DNA from: Pelecanus crispus
Lineage: Eukaryota > Chordata > Aves > Pelecaniformes > Pelecanidae
Direction of reading: 5' to 3'
Assembly: GCF_030463565.1 (NCBI RefSeq)
Contig: NC_134643.1
Location: 127,020,309-127,084,308 of the forward strand
DNA: 64,000 nt
The translations under genes and the position numbers were made by a program. Below the pieces are notes generated by a model. That model saw nothing but the letters and a program-made list of their open reading frames with translations, made no database searches and was not told the origin of the DNA. Positions 11,001 to 40,800 of the stretch are shown here, piece by piece (positions within the stretch are counted from its first letter, which is position 1; each line of letters starts with the position of its first letter).

Positions 11001-14000
11001 TACAGAAATTGCCTTTTTATTTGTACATCTCAAGTGAAAAAAAATGAATTTCGGATTGGCCAATGGAGAGTTTATCCGTGTGATGTTTTCCAGAGTGTCT
11101 GGGAAAACTGCATATTGAATAAAAGTCACATCTGGTTCATCCAAACTTATCAGCTTTGTCTCAGTCTCCAGAATTAAATATCGTGATGACAGGAACAGAT
11201 GATGAATAGTAAAGGAATTTTTCTTCACATACTGGACTTTTCTTGTGAAGTTATACATTGGATTCATTTTCTGAGAGTCTATTACATGTTGATACAATTT
11301 TGCTCCATAGGCTGTGCATACAAGCAGGTTGCATTTCTAAGGGATATTATGGCTGTAACATATTCCTATGTTAAAGCAACCATTTTAACCAGTGATTTGA
11401 GTCCACAAGCTAGAAGCTGCCTCATCAGCCTCTTTAATAATGTAGCAGATATACACTCCTCTAGTATAAAGATCTTAAATACTTCCAGGGTGTTTACCAC
11501 AAAACTCCTCATCAGGGTCAGCTAAACTAGAGCTGCCTTCAGCCCCACCTGGTTTGGCAGGCCTTTTGTACATGCACATGTGGTACAGCTAATTATTTTC
11601 GTTGAACAGAGAGAAGAAAACCCAATGAAAAGGAAAGGCTTTGTAACATCGTATCACCTCTTTGAAAAGTTACTTTACTGTCTGCTAGTTCTTTTCAGCT
11701 GTAATACTGACTACCAGCAGAGATGAGCTCATCCATCCTACCTCTCTGAATAAAACACATTGCTCATCTCTGTACAAAACCCTTCCCATAGCAAATGGCC
11801 TAAAACCCCATATATCTTCACCTGGGTTAACACAAAGAAATATGCTATTATTGTGATTATATATATTTTTAAACTGTTGGCATGCATGTTAATGGCATAA
11901 GTTGGGCAATGAAAATCCTCCTTTACAGAATGACTTTTGTGTTCTGCCTATATCTAAGACACCACAGGGAGGGGCATAACAGAAATCAGAAGAAAGGTTT
12001 GCAGCTTAGTGAGCCCGGGCTGGGTCTGCCCATAAGTGACTGTCATTGATCTGGGGGTCAATGTGGCTTCTTGCTGGGAAGAGTTCACTTGCTTTCTACA
12101 TTTTACGTTCAATTTCTCTTTAACATAAAGGCAGACCACAATGGATACTTACCATACAGTCTTTTTATGGAAATAGAAGGAGTTCAAAGGGAATTTCCAG
12201 GGGTGTTTTCAGAAATACGAAATCACAACTCCGTGAACTCAGGGAGCAGTGCCCTCATCACCAGACTGCTGCTGCTAAGACTAAAACACGAGCCATGCTG
12301 CGGCTGTGAAAATGTTATGATAACAAACAGTGAACATTAAAACTCTGGTTCTGTCAAGTTGAAATTCCCCATTTCATTCCAGGTTTTGTGTCAGCTTTGC
12401 AATAACGCTTCCCTCTTCTTTTTAACAACATGCCATTTCTGGAAGTGCTGTTTCCATTGCACTGCAGTTTCTTTAGTCAGGGTGAAAGGTATTGAGGTCC
12501 TCTGAGAGCAATGTTTGTATCCACAGAACAACGTGGAGGTTGACAGTTCATGCAGGTTTGCTGTTCTCTCTTCATTTTGACCCGACATGTTGTAGTGAGA
12601 ATGCAGTTCCAATTCCGCCAGTGCTTTCTTGCAGCAGTGGTGGATGACAGTAGTGATGCAGATACTGATTTAGAAGCATACAGACTGCATCCAAAACCAC
12701 ATTTCAAGCAGATTAGCAGCACTTGATCAGATGATAAGATCAATTTTAGCTGATACTGAAAAGCTCTGACAATATTATCCATTATACAGCCTACCTTGTC
12801 CCTGGCAATTCTAAAATTGACAACTTTCATCCCAAGATTTTTACAAAGGGCAAGTGCAAAACGATCAGGCATTTTCCAACCTAACAACACAAGGCTGTTA
12901 TATTAAAATGGCTTGTAAAACAGGAAACCACAGCAGCACTGCAGTTATTTTGTGCCTTGCCTAGCTGGCATCAGTTCATCTGCACCATTGATGTCACTAA
13001 TAGGTGCAAAGAGCACGGCATCTATATTGTCCTGTCTTCAGAGAAAGGGAGGGAAAATGGGGAAGGTGACTGAGCATGAGTGCCTTGGTGAACTGTACTA
13101 CATGATGTGAGCTTGGGAGTATTCAATGGCTATTGCACTGCATGGTGCATCATAGATAGAGCAATGATTTTGGCTCTCTAGCCTACTGAAAGGCAGTAAA
13201 GAAGCTCCTCTTCCCTTTAAGCCTGTTCAGTAATCTCAGAACTTTTCATTCAAGTTACAACCTGCATGTTGCTCATTTCAGAGCTGTTTACTGCAAGAAA
13301 ACATCTAAGAATTCAATTTTTTGTTCACAGCCACATGATAAAAGATTTGAATCCAGAGAGTTTTTTCTAACAAGAGTTGAACACATTTGCAAATGCTTGC
13401 CAAAATTGTCAGCTGCTTGCTTCCTGCTTGCTTTATGGCTTCAAAGAAAGCTGCTGCTGCCTGTGCAACAGAGCATGGACCTTATATATGAATACTTTCA
13501 GGAAAAAAGTCTTTTTGTAGTCTGGTTCTTGGAAGGTAAGTACTAAAATAATAGCTAGCAACCTGATCTGAAGTTGCTCTACTCTTTTACTCATAGTGTC
13601 TGCAAAACTTTATTTTGATAACATCCTGGATTGTCAGGTTTTTAGCACTTTTTCTACATGTGAAATTTGTAACTGACAGTAAACATGCGTGCCCATCATG
13701 CAGCTTCCAAATGCCTCTTCCATCCAAAAGAGGCTGAATGTGCAACAGTTTTCACTAAGTACAGTTACCAGTACCAAAAAGAAATGGTAAAAAGTAGTCT
13801 ATGAAGGTACAAAGCTCAGAGCAGGTGTCCAGAAGAGTGCAGTGGGTCCTTCTGTGGGTCTGGAGCGTGATGTGGGTTTTCAGAAGCCCAGCGCACTGCC
13901 ACTCTCCTTAGATCTGCAGTTCTTCTCTCTGAGAAGCAAAACCAGTTATGCATCTATTCAAATGCTCATGTTGCCACCTATTGAACTCTGAAAGGGAAAG

Positions 14001-16222
14001 ACTTGTTTTTCCCTGCTGTACTAGGATCACCAGAGGAACCACAGGGCTGCTGGAGCCACTTCTGCCAGCTGAAGTTCTTCAGAAAAACACACCACCTCAA
14101 CAAAAGAGATGTGGTCCAATTCCCACTGCGTGCACTGTGAACTTGAGCAAATGCCATCAGCCTCTCTCACCACTTTAGTTCGCTGATTCTCAGCCTTGCA
14201 TGAGCTGAGACAGGAACACAGGGCTCTTAAAGAAATATGGTTATGGGGGATGGAGGAATATATTAGTAATAGTGGTAGATACTGCATGCATGGGACACAT
14301 GCATACAGGGAGCTTAAGTAGGCTTTGAAGGGGTTTATTTTGTTTCCTCTTAGTTGTTCCATTGGTGGTTTCTTTTTTTTTTTTTTTTTCTTTTTTTCTG
14401 GGGTGGGAACCTTTCACATCTGTTCAGATTTAACAGTTGAAGCACAATATTTCTCAGACAGTAATGTATGTAGGTCACTGGTACTCCCCTTAGTGCTATA
14501 AACTTTTTGCTTCCTGCCCAGTGGGAGAGCTATTCAAAATGGAGGCAGCAGAAATTCTGTGCACAATATTGGAGAAACATCTTGCTAAATGGCATCAACT
14601 CATTTTCACCACTTAGTGGAAAGCAATAAAAAACTTTTCTTTGCACTCACAGGAGAGAGCCTTTAGCAAAATATTTGTATCCCCCTGAAAATCTGAGAGA
14701 CAGAAGTACTTTATTCAGGTTTCAAAACTGGAAATAGAAGATCAGAAAACACAAATGCCTCCTCTTTGATCATGCCTTGCATCATATGATTAGCCCTGAC
14801 AGATGAGCTGTTATAAAGCTAATTTCCAGAAAGAGAGCTTTTAAGGGCATGCTGATGGCCAAATTCCTTATCTTGCGATTTTGCATCTCTTAGATCAAAA
14901 TAGATCTCTTTCCTAACTCCTTTGCTAAGCCTGAGCTACAAGAGTTAATTTTGTTCGAAGGAAGCACAGAAACTTCTGGAGAGATCAAATGAACCCCAGT
15001 CCATGGTGAACAACAGCAGGTAAGAGCAGATCAGGGACCGTTATGCCACAATACAGATCTGCCAGGTGCAAGCCATTCCCTTGGTCCCATTCCAAAGGCA
15101 CACTAGTTCTACTTTTGGTTCGTTTCAGACTCCATTAAAAAGTGTCCATGTTTCTGTGCTGCAGTTGAAAATTCTTTCTAAGAGGATAAATTGATGAATT
15201 AATGTTTACATCTGAAGGATGTCCCTGTGAAAAAATATAACCTGTTAGCATTTAGCTAAACAAAGATTTAGCTGTACTTTTTTGCCCTTGATCACTTCTT
15301 TATAATGGAGATCTGTGCTTTCACTGGATATGAAGTCTCCATCTGAAATGTCTGGACTTCTGTATCTGCAAATGAATCACAATGATGTATGTATTTGGGG
15401 GGAAGAAAAAAAAGGTAATATTAGAGGTCCTAAAGATTTAGAAATGTTATCCTGTCTTCTTTAACTTTGTTGAGTGACAGATAGGCATGTGATAGCATAA
15501 ATCTTCATGTGCAATATAGGCTGTGAAAACAGCATGTGTCATACAGTATACAGATGGGGGCTGAACTGGAATTGCACACATAACCTTATTTTGGGCATTT
15601 TCTTGCCTGTGAATGCTTGATATTGGCACTCTAGGTTTGAGGAGGAAGTCTCACATATTTCACAAACAAGTTGGGGGCAGGAGTGGTTTCATCATGTGCC
15701 ATCATGGTGGCACAGGCAGCTGTTGGGGCTGGGGGCTGTATTGCTGGTGCTGGAATAGCATCACTGCTATTCATTCACTCAATCTGGCAAACTGGGTGCT
15801 GGAATAGCAGCACTGGCACCGCTGTCCATGAGGGCCAGGCTTGAGCAGGATGGGACGTACACTTTGGTGCTTAGGGTGGCTTTGCCATGAAGCTAAGAAA
15901 ATGACAATTAAGAGCCCATGCATAGGTGTCTACCTGTGAGCTCTGTGTCTAGGCTCCTACCAGGGCAGTGGAGGAGGGTTCACTTGCCTTGCACATGCAC
16001 TATCTAGTGCCACTTGTGGTGTCTTAGTGCACTTTGCCTGATCTCCAGCAGTTGATCTGGAAGGCCTCAGATCTCCCATAGATCCTCTTATCATATCTAG
16101 CTGAACCGTCGCAGGGTATCTGAGACACCCCTATGGGGACGGTGGGTACAACCCAAGGCTAGCTGCAGATCCTCGCCCTTCTGCAGGGGCACCCGTGGTC
16201 CAGGCAGGAGAGCCTGGGGTCT
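8028..16222. other. Long intergenic region 3' of TMPRSS3
   Basis: I found no exon chain here. A short minus-strand frame from an ATG at 8949 resembles a secretory leader (see findings) but has no clear continuation. Poly-T runs (14370-14397) and short AT repeats occur. The nearest minus-strand AATAAA beyond the TMPRSS3 stop candidates reads from 14715 to 14710, so part of this region may be TMPRSS3 3' UTR. Confidence 0.4.
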
Positions 16223-32640
<16,418 letters not shown>

Positions 32641-34700
32641 AGTTAAAAGCAAAACTGTTTTCTTTCTTCATTATCAAAAGAAGCCAAAAGGAAATTCTGA
32701 GACTAAGCCAGTCTGCTCTGGAAAGGTTTTCACTGAGCTACCCGTGGCTGCCCATTCGGTCATCTGCTGCATACGGCATTACGGCAGCAGCCTGTGTAAT
32801 TCAACCTGGTGAGGGGTATCGGGTAGCCCCTGATGGCATGGCTACGGAAAGGGGAAGATAAAAATTCAGCACACATTTTAATTAGCCTAAGAGCGTCAGG
32901 TAATATCATAGTATTTGCAAACCTTTCTGTAACCCCTCAGCAAAGGAGCACCGCAAACTGCACAGGCTCACGCTTGCTCATCTTTTATCAAAATTCGTGC
33001 AGCTGAGGAGTCTGCCAATAGCTGTGGGTGGCAGAAGGCAGAAGCCCCAGGTTCTTCATCTCTTCAGCACACAAGGCCTGTAGGCCCACCTTGCTCTTCC
33101 TTCACTTGGTTGAGCCTTTGCTGTGTGCTTGCAGAAAAGAGCACACTTAAAGAGGGTTTTTGAAAAAGTCCCATGCTTTAGTTTTCCATTACTTTTATAA
33201 TTAAATATTGCACAATATTTTGGAAGTACTTTGCAAGCAGTTATCTCGTGTTTCTGAAGTCTCAAGTAATTTGTACTCTGGGATTTAGGAAATGAAAATC
33301 TATGCTCAGCCTCATAAAACACTCAAGAGTAGTAATAATTTGGCTTTTTTTTTTTTTTACTGAGAAGAGAGATTGATGACAGAGGGGAGGGTAGAGGGAA
33401 GAAGAAGGAGGACAGATGAAGCAAAAAGCCACAGCAGTGTAAGTGAAATGAGGGTCCTGAGAGGCCAGGGAAGAAATGAAGGCTTTCCATGACAAAACCC
33501 ACATCCCTGGGACATAGCTGCAATGAGGGAAGCTGTTCAGTCCCTTTGCTGTGCATGATGGAAAGTGGCACTTCCAAAGGAGAGGATGCCATGTCACGAT
33601 CCTGTTAACTGTTCACATCTAGGCCATGACATCAAGAGTTCTTCATCATCTCTTATGCCACTCTTTCAGAAGCCTTCCCTGGAAATGGAAAACACAGGGG
33701 GACATAAGGAAAAAAAAAAAAAAAAGCAGACAAGAATGTATAAAGAAAGCTGCACTTCTTGAGTTGCTCACAGTGCTCTGATGTTCTCCCCACTGGGCTT
33801 CAGAGACAAGCTGTTGGAGAAGCAGCCCAAACTGGCCAGGTGTCCCACAGGCAACTTCAGCCAAGGGGGTGAAAGTGAGGGCTCATTTCAGGAGACCAGC
33901 AGCTCAGGTGACCCTTTCAGTCCACAGGGTGAGATGTCCTGTCCTCCCCAGGGAGCCGTGGCACCTTCAATGAGGACAGCCTAGGCCAGAGAAAATCGTC
34001 TCCAACCATTTCACCTGCTCTGGCCATGCTGGAAACCCTGGGGACCAGCCAGCACAGCTCTGCAAAGGGTCCCATGGTGGGACTGGCACCAGTGGAAAGG
34101 AGGGGCTTCTCCCTGCTGCCGCCCTGACCTGCTCCAAGCCCAGCCTCAGGGCATGATGTCTAGATGGGACATTGGGTTTGACGCTGCACAGTTGGCTGGC
34201 TCATCGCCTTTGGCTGAGAAGATCAAAGCCGCGTGTGATAGGGATGGGAGGACATGAAAATTGAGCCCAAAAGGAAAGAATTTGGCCTACAGACTAACTT
34301 CTTCCATGCTGCGGGGCAGCTTAGGTGGATTTCTTGACTTTCAGAAGACAATTTAAAATGAAAGGCTAAAAGATCCCATCTCAGACCCTTCTGCCGGTCC
34401 AGCCTGACTGTTGTGTTTACCTTTGGACTACTAGTCTTGTTCTGCTGGGCCTGATGGGAAAAGCCTACAGATAGTTTTTGCTTTTTTAGCCACCCTAAAA
34501 AAAAAAATTCAGAGATGCAGATGCTACGAAAACAGGATGTCAGCTTTTGTCAGAAAAGATCACAAGAGGTTTGAGGGTTTTTTTTTATTTTAGCTGCCTC
34601 TTTCTCTCTCATTTTCTTACTCCCTCCCTCCCTCGCACCCTCCTCCCACCTCCCAGTTTCTGTCAGCGCTCAGCACACAGTCAGGGGAAGATCAGAGGAG
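32641..34700. promoter_or_regulatory. Divergent upstream region between TMPRSS3 and UBASH3A
   Basis: This interval separates two head-to-head start codons and must contain both 5' UTRs and promoters, unless untranslated first exons lie inside it. A pyrimidine-rich stretch (about 34595-34660, CTCCCTCCCTCCCTCG) lies just upstream of the UBASH3A ATG. A poly-T run (33344-33358) and a poly-A run (33711-33725) occur. I see no clear TATA box, CpG island or coding exon. Confidence 0.55.
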
Positions 34701-34813
34701 ATGGCGGTGGCTGAGACACAGCTGTACGCAAAGGTGTCCAACAAGCACAGGAGCAAAAGCACCTCTGTACTCCTTGAGCCTCTCCTCGCCAAAGGATTCC
34801 CAGCTCACATCGC
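34701..34813 (+). CDS. UBASH3A: UBASH3A exon 1 (start, UBA begins)
   Basis: It encodes residues 1-38: [12 protein letters not shown], then [13 protein letters not shown], the first helix of the UBA fold. Donor ATCGC|GTGAGT, phase 0 to 2. Intron 1 (34814-39062) contains CR1 sequences at 37868-37985 and 38041-38772. Confidence 0.97.
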
Positions 34814-37800
34814 GTGAGTAATGTGTTTGGCTGCCTTTGCACAGTAAGACGTATTTAAGATATAAGAGGTATTTCTCATAAGATCCTGACAGCAGGCAGC
34901 TTGCTTTTTCCATCAAGAAAGTGTGCTGCTTCCTGGGGGTGATGTGCCTATACAGGGATCAGACCTGTCTTGCTTTGGATTTCTGTAGAGCAGCGTGTAT
35001 TGCTCACATTGCAAAACCAACCTGCTCTGTATCCATTTTTATAAATGCTGTGTATATCTGAAGACACATGCCCTTCCACATTTGCGGGTTGAGAGGCTTC
35101 GCAATGAGTTAAGAAGTTGATGTCCATAGTTGCTCTTGGGATATATCCTCTTTCATTTTTTCTGCTTATCACTGTTATTATAAGGGAGTTAAATGTGGAT
35201 GTAACTTCTGTCCAAAGTTTTTTTCACACCTGGAAAAGATCTCTTGCTGGATTTTGTCACTGGAAACTGTTTTAAAAGAGTAAGCTTTCCTTAACAAGAT
35301 GCCACATAAGTGTGTCAATTTTTCTTCCCCTCTTGAATCAGGATCTTGTTCCAAAAGCATGTCCTACCTAGAAAATGTAATAGTAAAGAATGAGGCACTA
35401 TTCTTGGCAGCAGCTAACCAAGTTAATAAAAAAGAAACATGGTGGTCACTCCTCCCCCAAACTTTGCTCTGGTTGGACAGGGAAGTTTTGGGGAGGATTT
35501 TCCAACTTCTAAACGGTAAGTATGGACAATTTGGTTCAACCTGTTAAAAAAATAAATCTTTTTATTTAAATGTCAAAGAAGCCCTCATAAAAATATTTTA
35601 GAACGGAGAGTGATATCTCTCTCTTTTGACTGAAAATTAAGCAAGTTGAAAAGGCTCCATTCGTCAGTGCTATGTTGCTTTTTTAGGAACAGCTGTGTTT
35701 AGTGGATCAACTTTAGACACAATGTGCACAGCTTACAAGGAAACTGTGGGTCCCTTTTTCTCAGTTATGCACAGTGGAATTTTAGCTGTGCAGCTGAAAA
35801 CCTGGCTCATCATTTCTCTAGTAATACTATAAGTTTGTTCACCCCAAAGTAATGGCTAGTTTCTGAATTTTTTGTCCCGTATGTGATGTTCTTCAAATCC
35901 CCTTTGAAACACTTTCTGCTGTTACTGAGACGGCTTTGTGCTTCCCAGGTTAAAAATCAAGAAGCAGTAGCAGAAGTACTATGCAAATTGACATAAATGA
36001 CAAAAAGTCCAAAAGCACTTTATTTTTTAATTTATTTGCTTTTATTGACTTTAAGACCTTTACATTTTTTCTTGCCTTTTTATAACACCTTTTAGCTGTC
36101 TCTGTAGTTCCTGGATTGAACCGTAAATGAAAGTATGGAAAAGTTGTTCTTTTGAGATGTCCCAGCCCGAGAAAAATGAGGCTGGGTGGAAATATTACAA
36201 AATCTTTCATAATGTAGAACCAGCATGCGAAAGCAACATTTCCCCAAAGAACAAAAACCAAATATGTGAGGATCAAGCCTAGCATCAGATCAACAAAATA
36301 GGCCTCCCCTGGTGCTTACACAGTACTGAACTGTGTCAGCAGTTTCTACTTTAGGGAAAAGACAGCTGTAAAGACACTGTTTTTGATACAGATTTTCAAT
36401 GGTTTATTCCTATCTCTATCTGCAAGAAATTGGTATATACAGAATTTATTCTATGCATTATCTTTCAATCTTCATCACTCATCTTGGAAGCACAGGATGT
36501 CTAGTCACAGCCTAATGCTTTCCTGATGCTAAGGGCTCTACAAACCCTGCTGGAAAGCATCCTAGAGAGGAGCACAAGGGAGCAAGGAGATAGTACTGAG
36601 CAGCATGACAGCCCATAGTCTCAGGTCTCGCTTGTCTACATTTACATTTTTGCAGGCCCTATGGTAAAGAAAAGCTGGTGTCAAGCTCCATTTGTCTTCC
36701 AGGCTGTTTGCACAGAGTTTCTCTCAGAGTGGGAGGAGCAGCATGGCATGAAGCAGTAAAACACTCACTTTGAGGTGTAACAAGTGGTTGACAAAGTCTG
36801 GCATCACTGGCCGAGCAGCGTCAGGCACTGACATTTCAACAGGATATAGCAGGAAGGGCGGCATGGGGAAAATGACAAAAACACAGGTTGTTTGTGTTTG
36901 ATGTGATGGAGAAGGGGAAACCAGCAGAGGCATGGAAAGAAAATATGTAGTATTCAGTCACAGAGGACACAGGCTAATTGTAGACCAGCTAGCTCATGTT
37001 TTTGCATTGATTTGGCCATGGTAGTTCATTTACTCGGTGGAGAAGAAAGGTAGAAGGTAAAGCTTGAGTGGAAAGCCTCATGTTAGCCCTCACCCATGTT
37101 GAGCACCCACTAAAGAGCCAGGCATGGTTGCACATACACATAAGTACATTTAAATGTTTTTAACAAGCCCATGTGTAGTTTTTGCACTAGAGAAAAGACA
37201 GAAAGTGAGGAGGAAGCACCATGGACAAACCTGAGTCCTGCTGCTTAATGCACTCATTGCACTGCTGCTGCATGCTCAGGTGTCACAGGGATGGATGGAG
37301 GATAAAAATGTGAGGACACTAAATGAATCAATGCCCTCAGGACCCGGTGGCCAGAAAGGATGGCCTCAAGAGAGAAGGAAAGAGATGAACAGATGCTTAG
37401 TAATTTAGCAGGTTTGCATCCATGTCCACTGTGTCTACTTCCCCTTCATGTCTCTTCTGAGAAGTTTGTAGGTGGGTTACAGGGCTGGAAATGGGGTCCA
37501 TGGGTGCAAGTGCTACTTAAACACTGGAATCCTTCACCTGTCACCTAGCATTCAGTCACAAAGACTTGTTCATGGGAAGCACATAGTTGGCATTTTGAAA
37601 GCTCTAGTGAGAAAAATGCGAATAAAGTCCAATCCCAGAGAATGTCACTTGCATTAACAGAGAGAAATGTGAGATATTGTCCCTCATCTTGGACTGAACT
37701 GGTGGGTTAGATCTGGCTCTCTGCTGGCCTATGGGAGATCCTCAATCCAGACTTTCAGACCCCAATATGTTTTGCTTTGTCTATATGTATGGGCTTGGGC

Positions 37801-40800
37801 CTGGCATCTTGAACCAGAACATTATCCTATGAACCAAGCAAACCCTGCTCTTACAGTGAGTGGATGGATCATAGAATCATAGAATTGTTTAGGTTGGAAA
37901 AGACCCTTAAGATCATCCAGTCCAACCATTAACCTAACACTACCATGTCTACCACTAAACCAGTTAAGGGTAGACTAATAATTTCATGTTTCCTGGCTTG
38001 GTGGCTGGATTATTTTTTAATGAAAGTAAAAACTAGGAATCATTAAGATTGGAAAGGACCTCTAAGATCATCAGTCCAACCATCAACCCAACACCACCAT
38101 GCCCACTAAACCATGTCCCAAAGTGCCACATCTACCCATTTTTTTTGAACACCTCCAGGGATGGTGACTCCACCACCTCTCTGGGCAGCCTCTTCCAATG
38201 CTTGACTACCCTTTCCATAAAGAAATTTTTCCTAATATCCAATCTAAACCTCCCCTGGTGCAGCTTGAGCCCATTTCCTCTCATCTTATTGCTAACTACA
38301 TGGGAGAAGAGACCAACACCCACCTCACTACAACCTCCTGTCAGGTAGTTGTAGAGAGTGAGAAGGTCTCCCCTCAGCCTCCTTTTCTCCAGGCTAAACA
38401 ACCCCAGTTCCCTCAGCCGCTCCTCAGAAGGCCTGTGCTCCAGACTCTTCACCAGCTTCGTTGCCCTTCTCTGAACACGCTCCAGCACCTCAATGTCTTT
38501 CTTGTATTGAGGGGCCCAAAACTGGACACAGTATTTGAGGTGCAGCCTCACCAGTGCCGAGTACAGGGGGACAATCACCTCCCTGCTCCTGCTGGCCACA
38601 CTATTCCTGACACAAGCCAGGACGCTGTTGGCCTTCTTGGCCACCTGGGCACACTGCTGGCTCATGTTCAGCTGGCTGTCAACCAGCACCCCCAGGTCCT
38701 TTTCTGCCAGGCAGCTTTCCAGCCACTCTTCCCCAAGCCTGTAGTGTTGCATGGGGTTGTTGTGACCGAATGGTTTACCCAACGCTAAGGAAAACCATAT
38801 AGTCAGTAGGGCTGCTAAGAAAACACCTCCAGAACACAAAAGAGGACATCCTGTGGGGAGGAGAGGTTACCAATCTTCAAGGAATTAAAGACTTGCAGTG
38901 GAAAAAACAACCTGGGGGGCTTCAAGAATATTAATATTTGCCAGGAATAACCAAGTTCTCTGTGCTGGAAAATAGACTTGGTGACCACAGCATATACATT
39001 CTTTACTTTCTAGGACTTTTCTTTCTGTTATTCTGATGAATCCATTTTGGCTTTTTCCCTAGGCAAAAAGCCTTGGCTGCTACTGGACAAAAGACAATAG
39101 AAGACGCTGCAAAATGGTAAGTACCTGTTATTTCTAAGGAGTGCTTTCACATTAAACCTGGCTAAAAATCCTTGTTCATGTGCTGATTCTGTCACTGAAT
39201 TTGAAGTTAGCAGCCATAAAAAAACCCATGCATCTGAGTTCTTGGGTTTTTTTCATTTTAGTTCACACAGAGAAAGAAATAATTGTATTTGTACTTATTC
39301 TGGGAAGCAAGGTTGTTTGCAGAAGGCCTGGGATAAAACGAAAAAGCTAGGAAGGAAAGGGCAGTCTTGGGCAGAAGCAGCTACTTTTACCACAGTGATG
39401 TTAGTCAATTCATGGGACCAGCTGCTCTGGGCAGACAATTCTCAGTTTTAAGCCTCCTGCTTAGTTATGGCCGTGGCCACCGAGGTCTGCTCACTTCCTC
39501 TGCAAGGGGTTCCCGGGCTCTGAGCCAGGATTGCGGGCACACACTGGGGCACGTCCGGGAAGGTGCTCAGAGCCACCCATGGGGTAAATGTCCTCCCTGC
39601 CTTGGAACAGCTCTCACACCTCGTGGTGTGCACCCATGGGCAATGGGCACGGGGCCTGTGGGGGCAACCTGGACTCTCCATCTTGAAGAAAAGGAGGAAG
39701 GAAAAAGGGAAAATATCTGTAAACCCATGGTTGCAGTTATAAACGCATGCAATAACAACGTGGAGTTAAATGGCCATGGCTGAAGGCAAACAGCCTGTCT
39801 CCTTCCCTTGAGAGAGGCTCACTACGAAATAAGCTGAAAGGCTGGTGGTCAGAGGGAGGTGTCATTAGAGTCAAAATCACTTGTTAGTTTTGACCCCTAC
39901 AAAGTTTTTTCCTCTGAACCAAGACTCTCACAGAGTATTTATATGTTATTCATATGCTGATAATTGATTTTTTTGCTTTAATCCACCTTCAAATTAAATC
40001 CAGTCTTTCCTTGCACTTTCTTCTGGTTTTGTTGTGCTTTTTGGGGTTTTTTTTGCTTGGTTTGATTGTTTTTCTTTTTTTGTGAAAAGCCAGAGGAGAC
40101 GTTCGAGAATGGCATGTTGTTCCCAAATAATTTTTTGTCAGGGATGCTACCACACTTTCCAACAATCATTCCCAATCCAACAGCTGTGAAGCCAAACATA
40201 CAGCATGTGAAGAACAAGGTGAAGGATATCATCACATAGGATAAGAGTTTCTGATTGCTTGTGCACTTTCTGATTTGTCTCGTTTGCCTTTATTAGGGCT
40301 GAATAAAAAGGCTAGGTCTTTTTGAGTTTTTTTTACATCTTCAATTAGTTTTCATTTTGTCATTCTTCAACTTTTTCTACACATTGCTTCTTTCTCCTCT
40401 TCCAATCCTCTGTTTCCAGTCATGAAAAAAGGAGGAAAATAACAAAAAAAACCCTAAAAAAATCTTTTTTGTTGTCTTTCAATTTCAGACATTGAAAAAA
40501 GTGAAGGCACATAATAAAATGTACAGTACACAAAAAATAAGCAGAAAAAAACCCCATTCTCCATTAGTTAGTACTTCAGAGAGAAAACTTGTAAGGAGCT
40601 TTTATTTTAGCTTTTCATTTGTAAGAAAATAACAACCTTGTATTTCCTTTTTCTGGTCTCTACTATGAATGCCTTCAACCACAGGAAACAAAAGTAAGCA
40701 CACACTTATTCTCTGTGATATGCTCTTGATTTCAGGTTACACTCCCACTGCAATGATCCCTCTTTGGATGACCCAATCCCTCAGGAGTATGCTCTTTACT

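Noticed and set aside
35950-36285. Hydrophobic 111-codon minus-strand ORF in UBASH3A intron 1
   Set aside because: Its hydrophobicity follows from T-rich codons in AT-rich intron sequence; there is no family resemblance.
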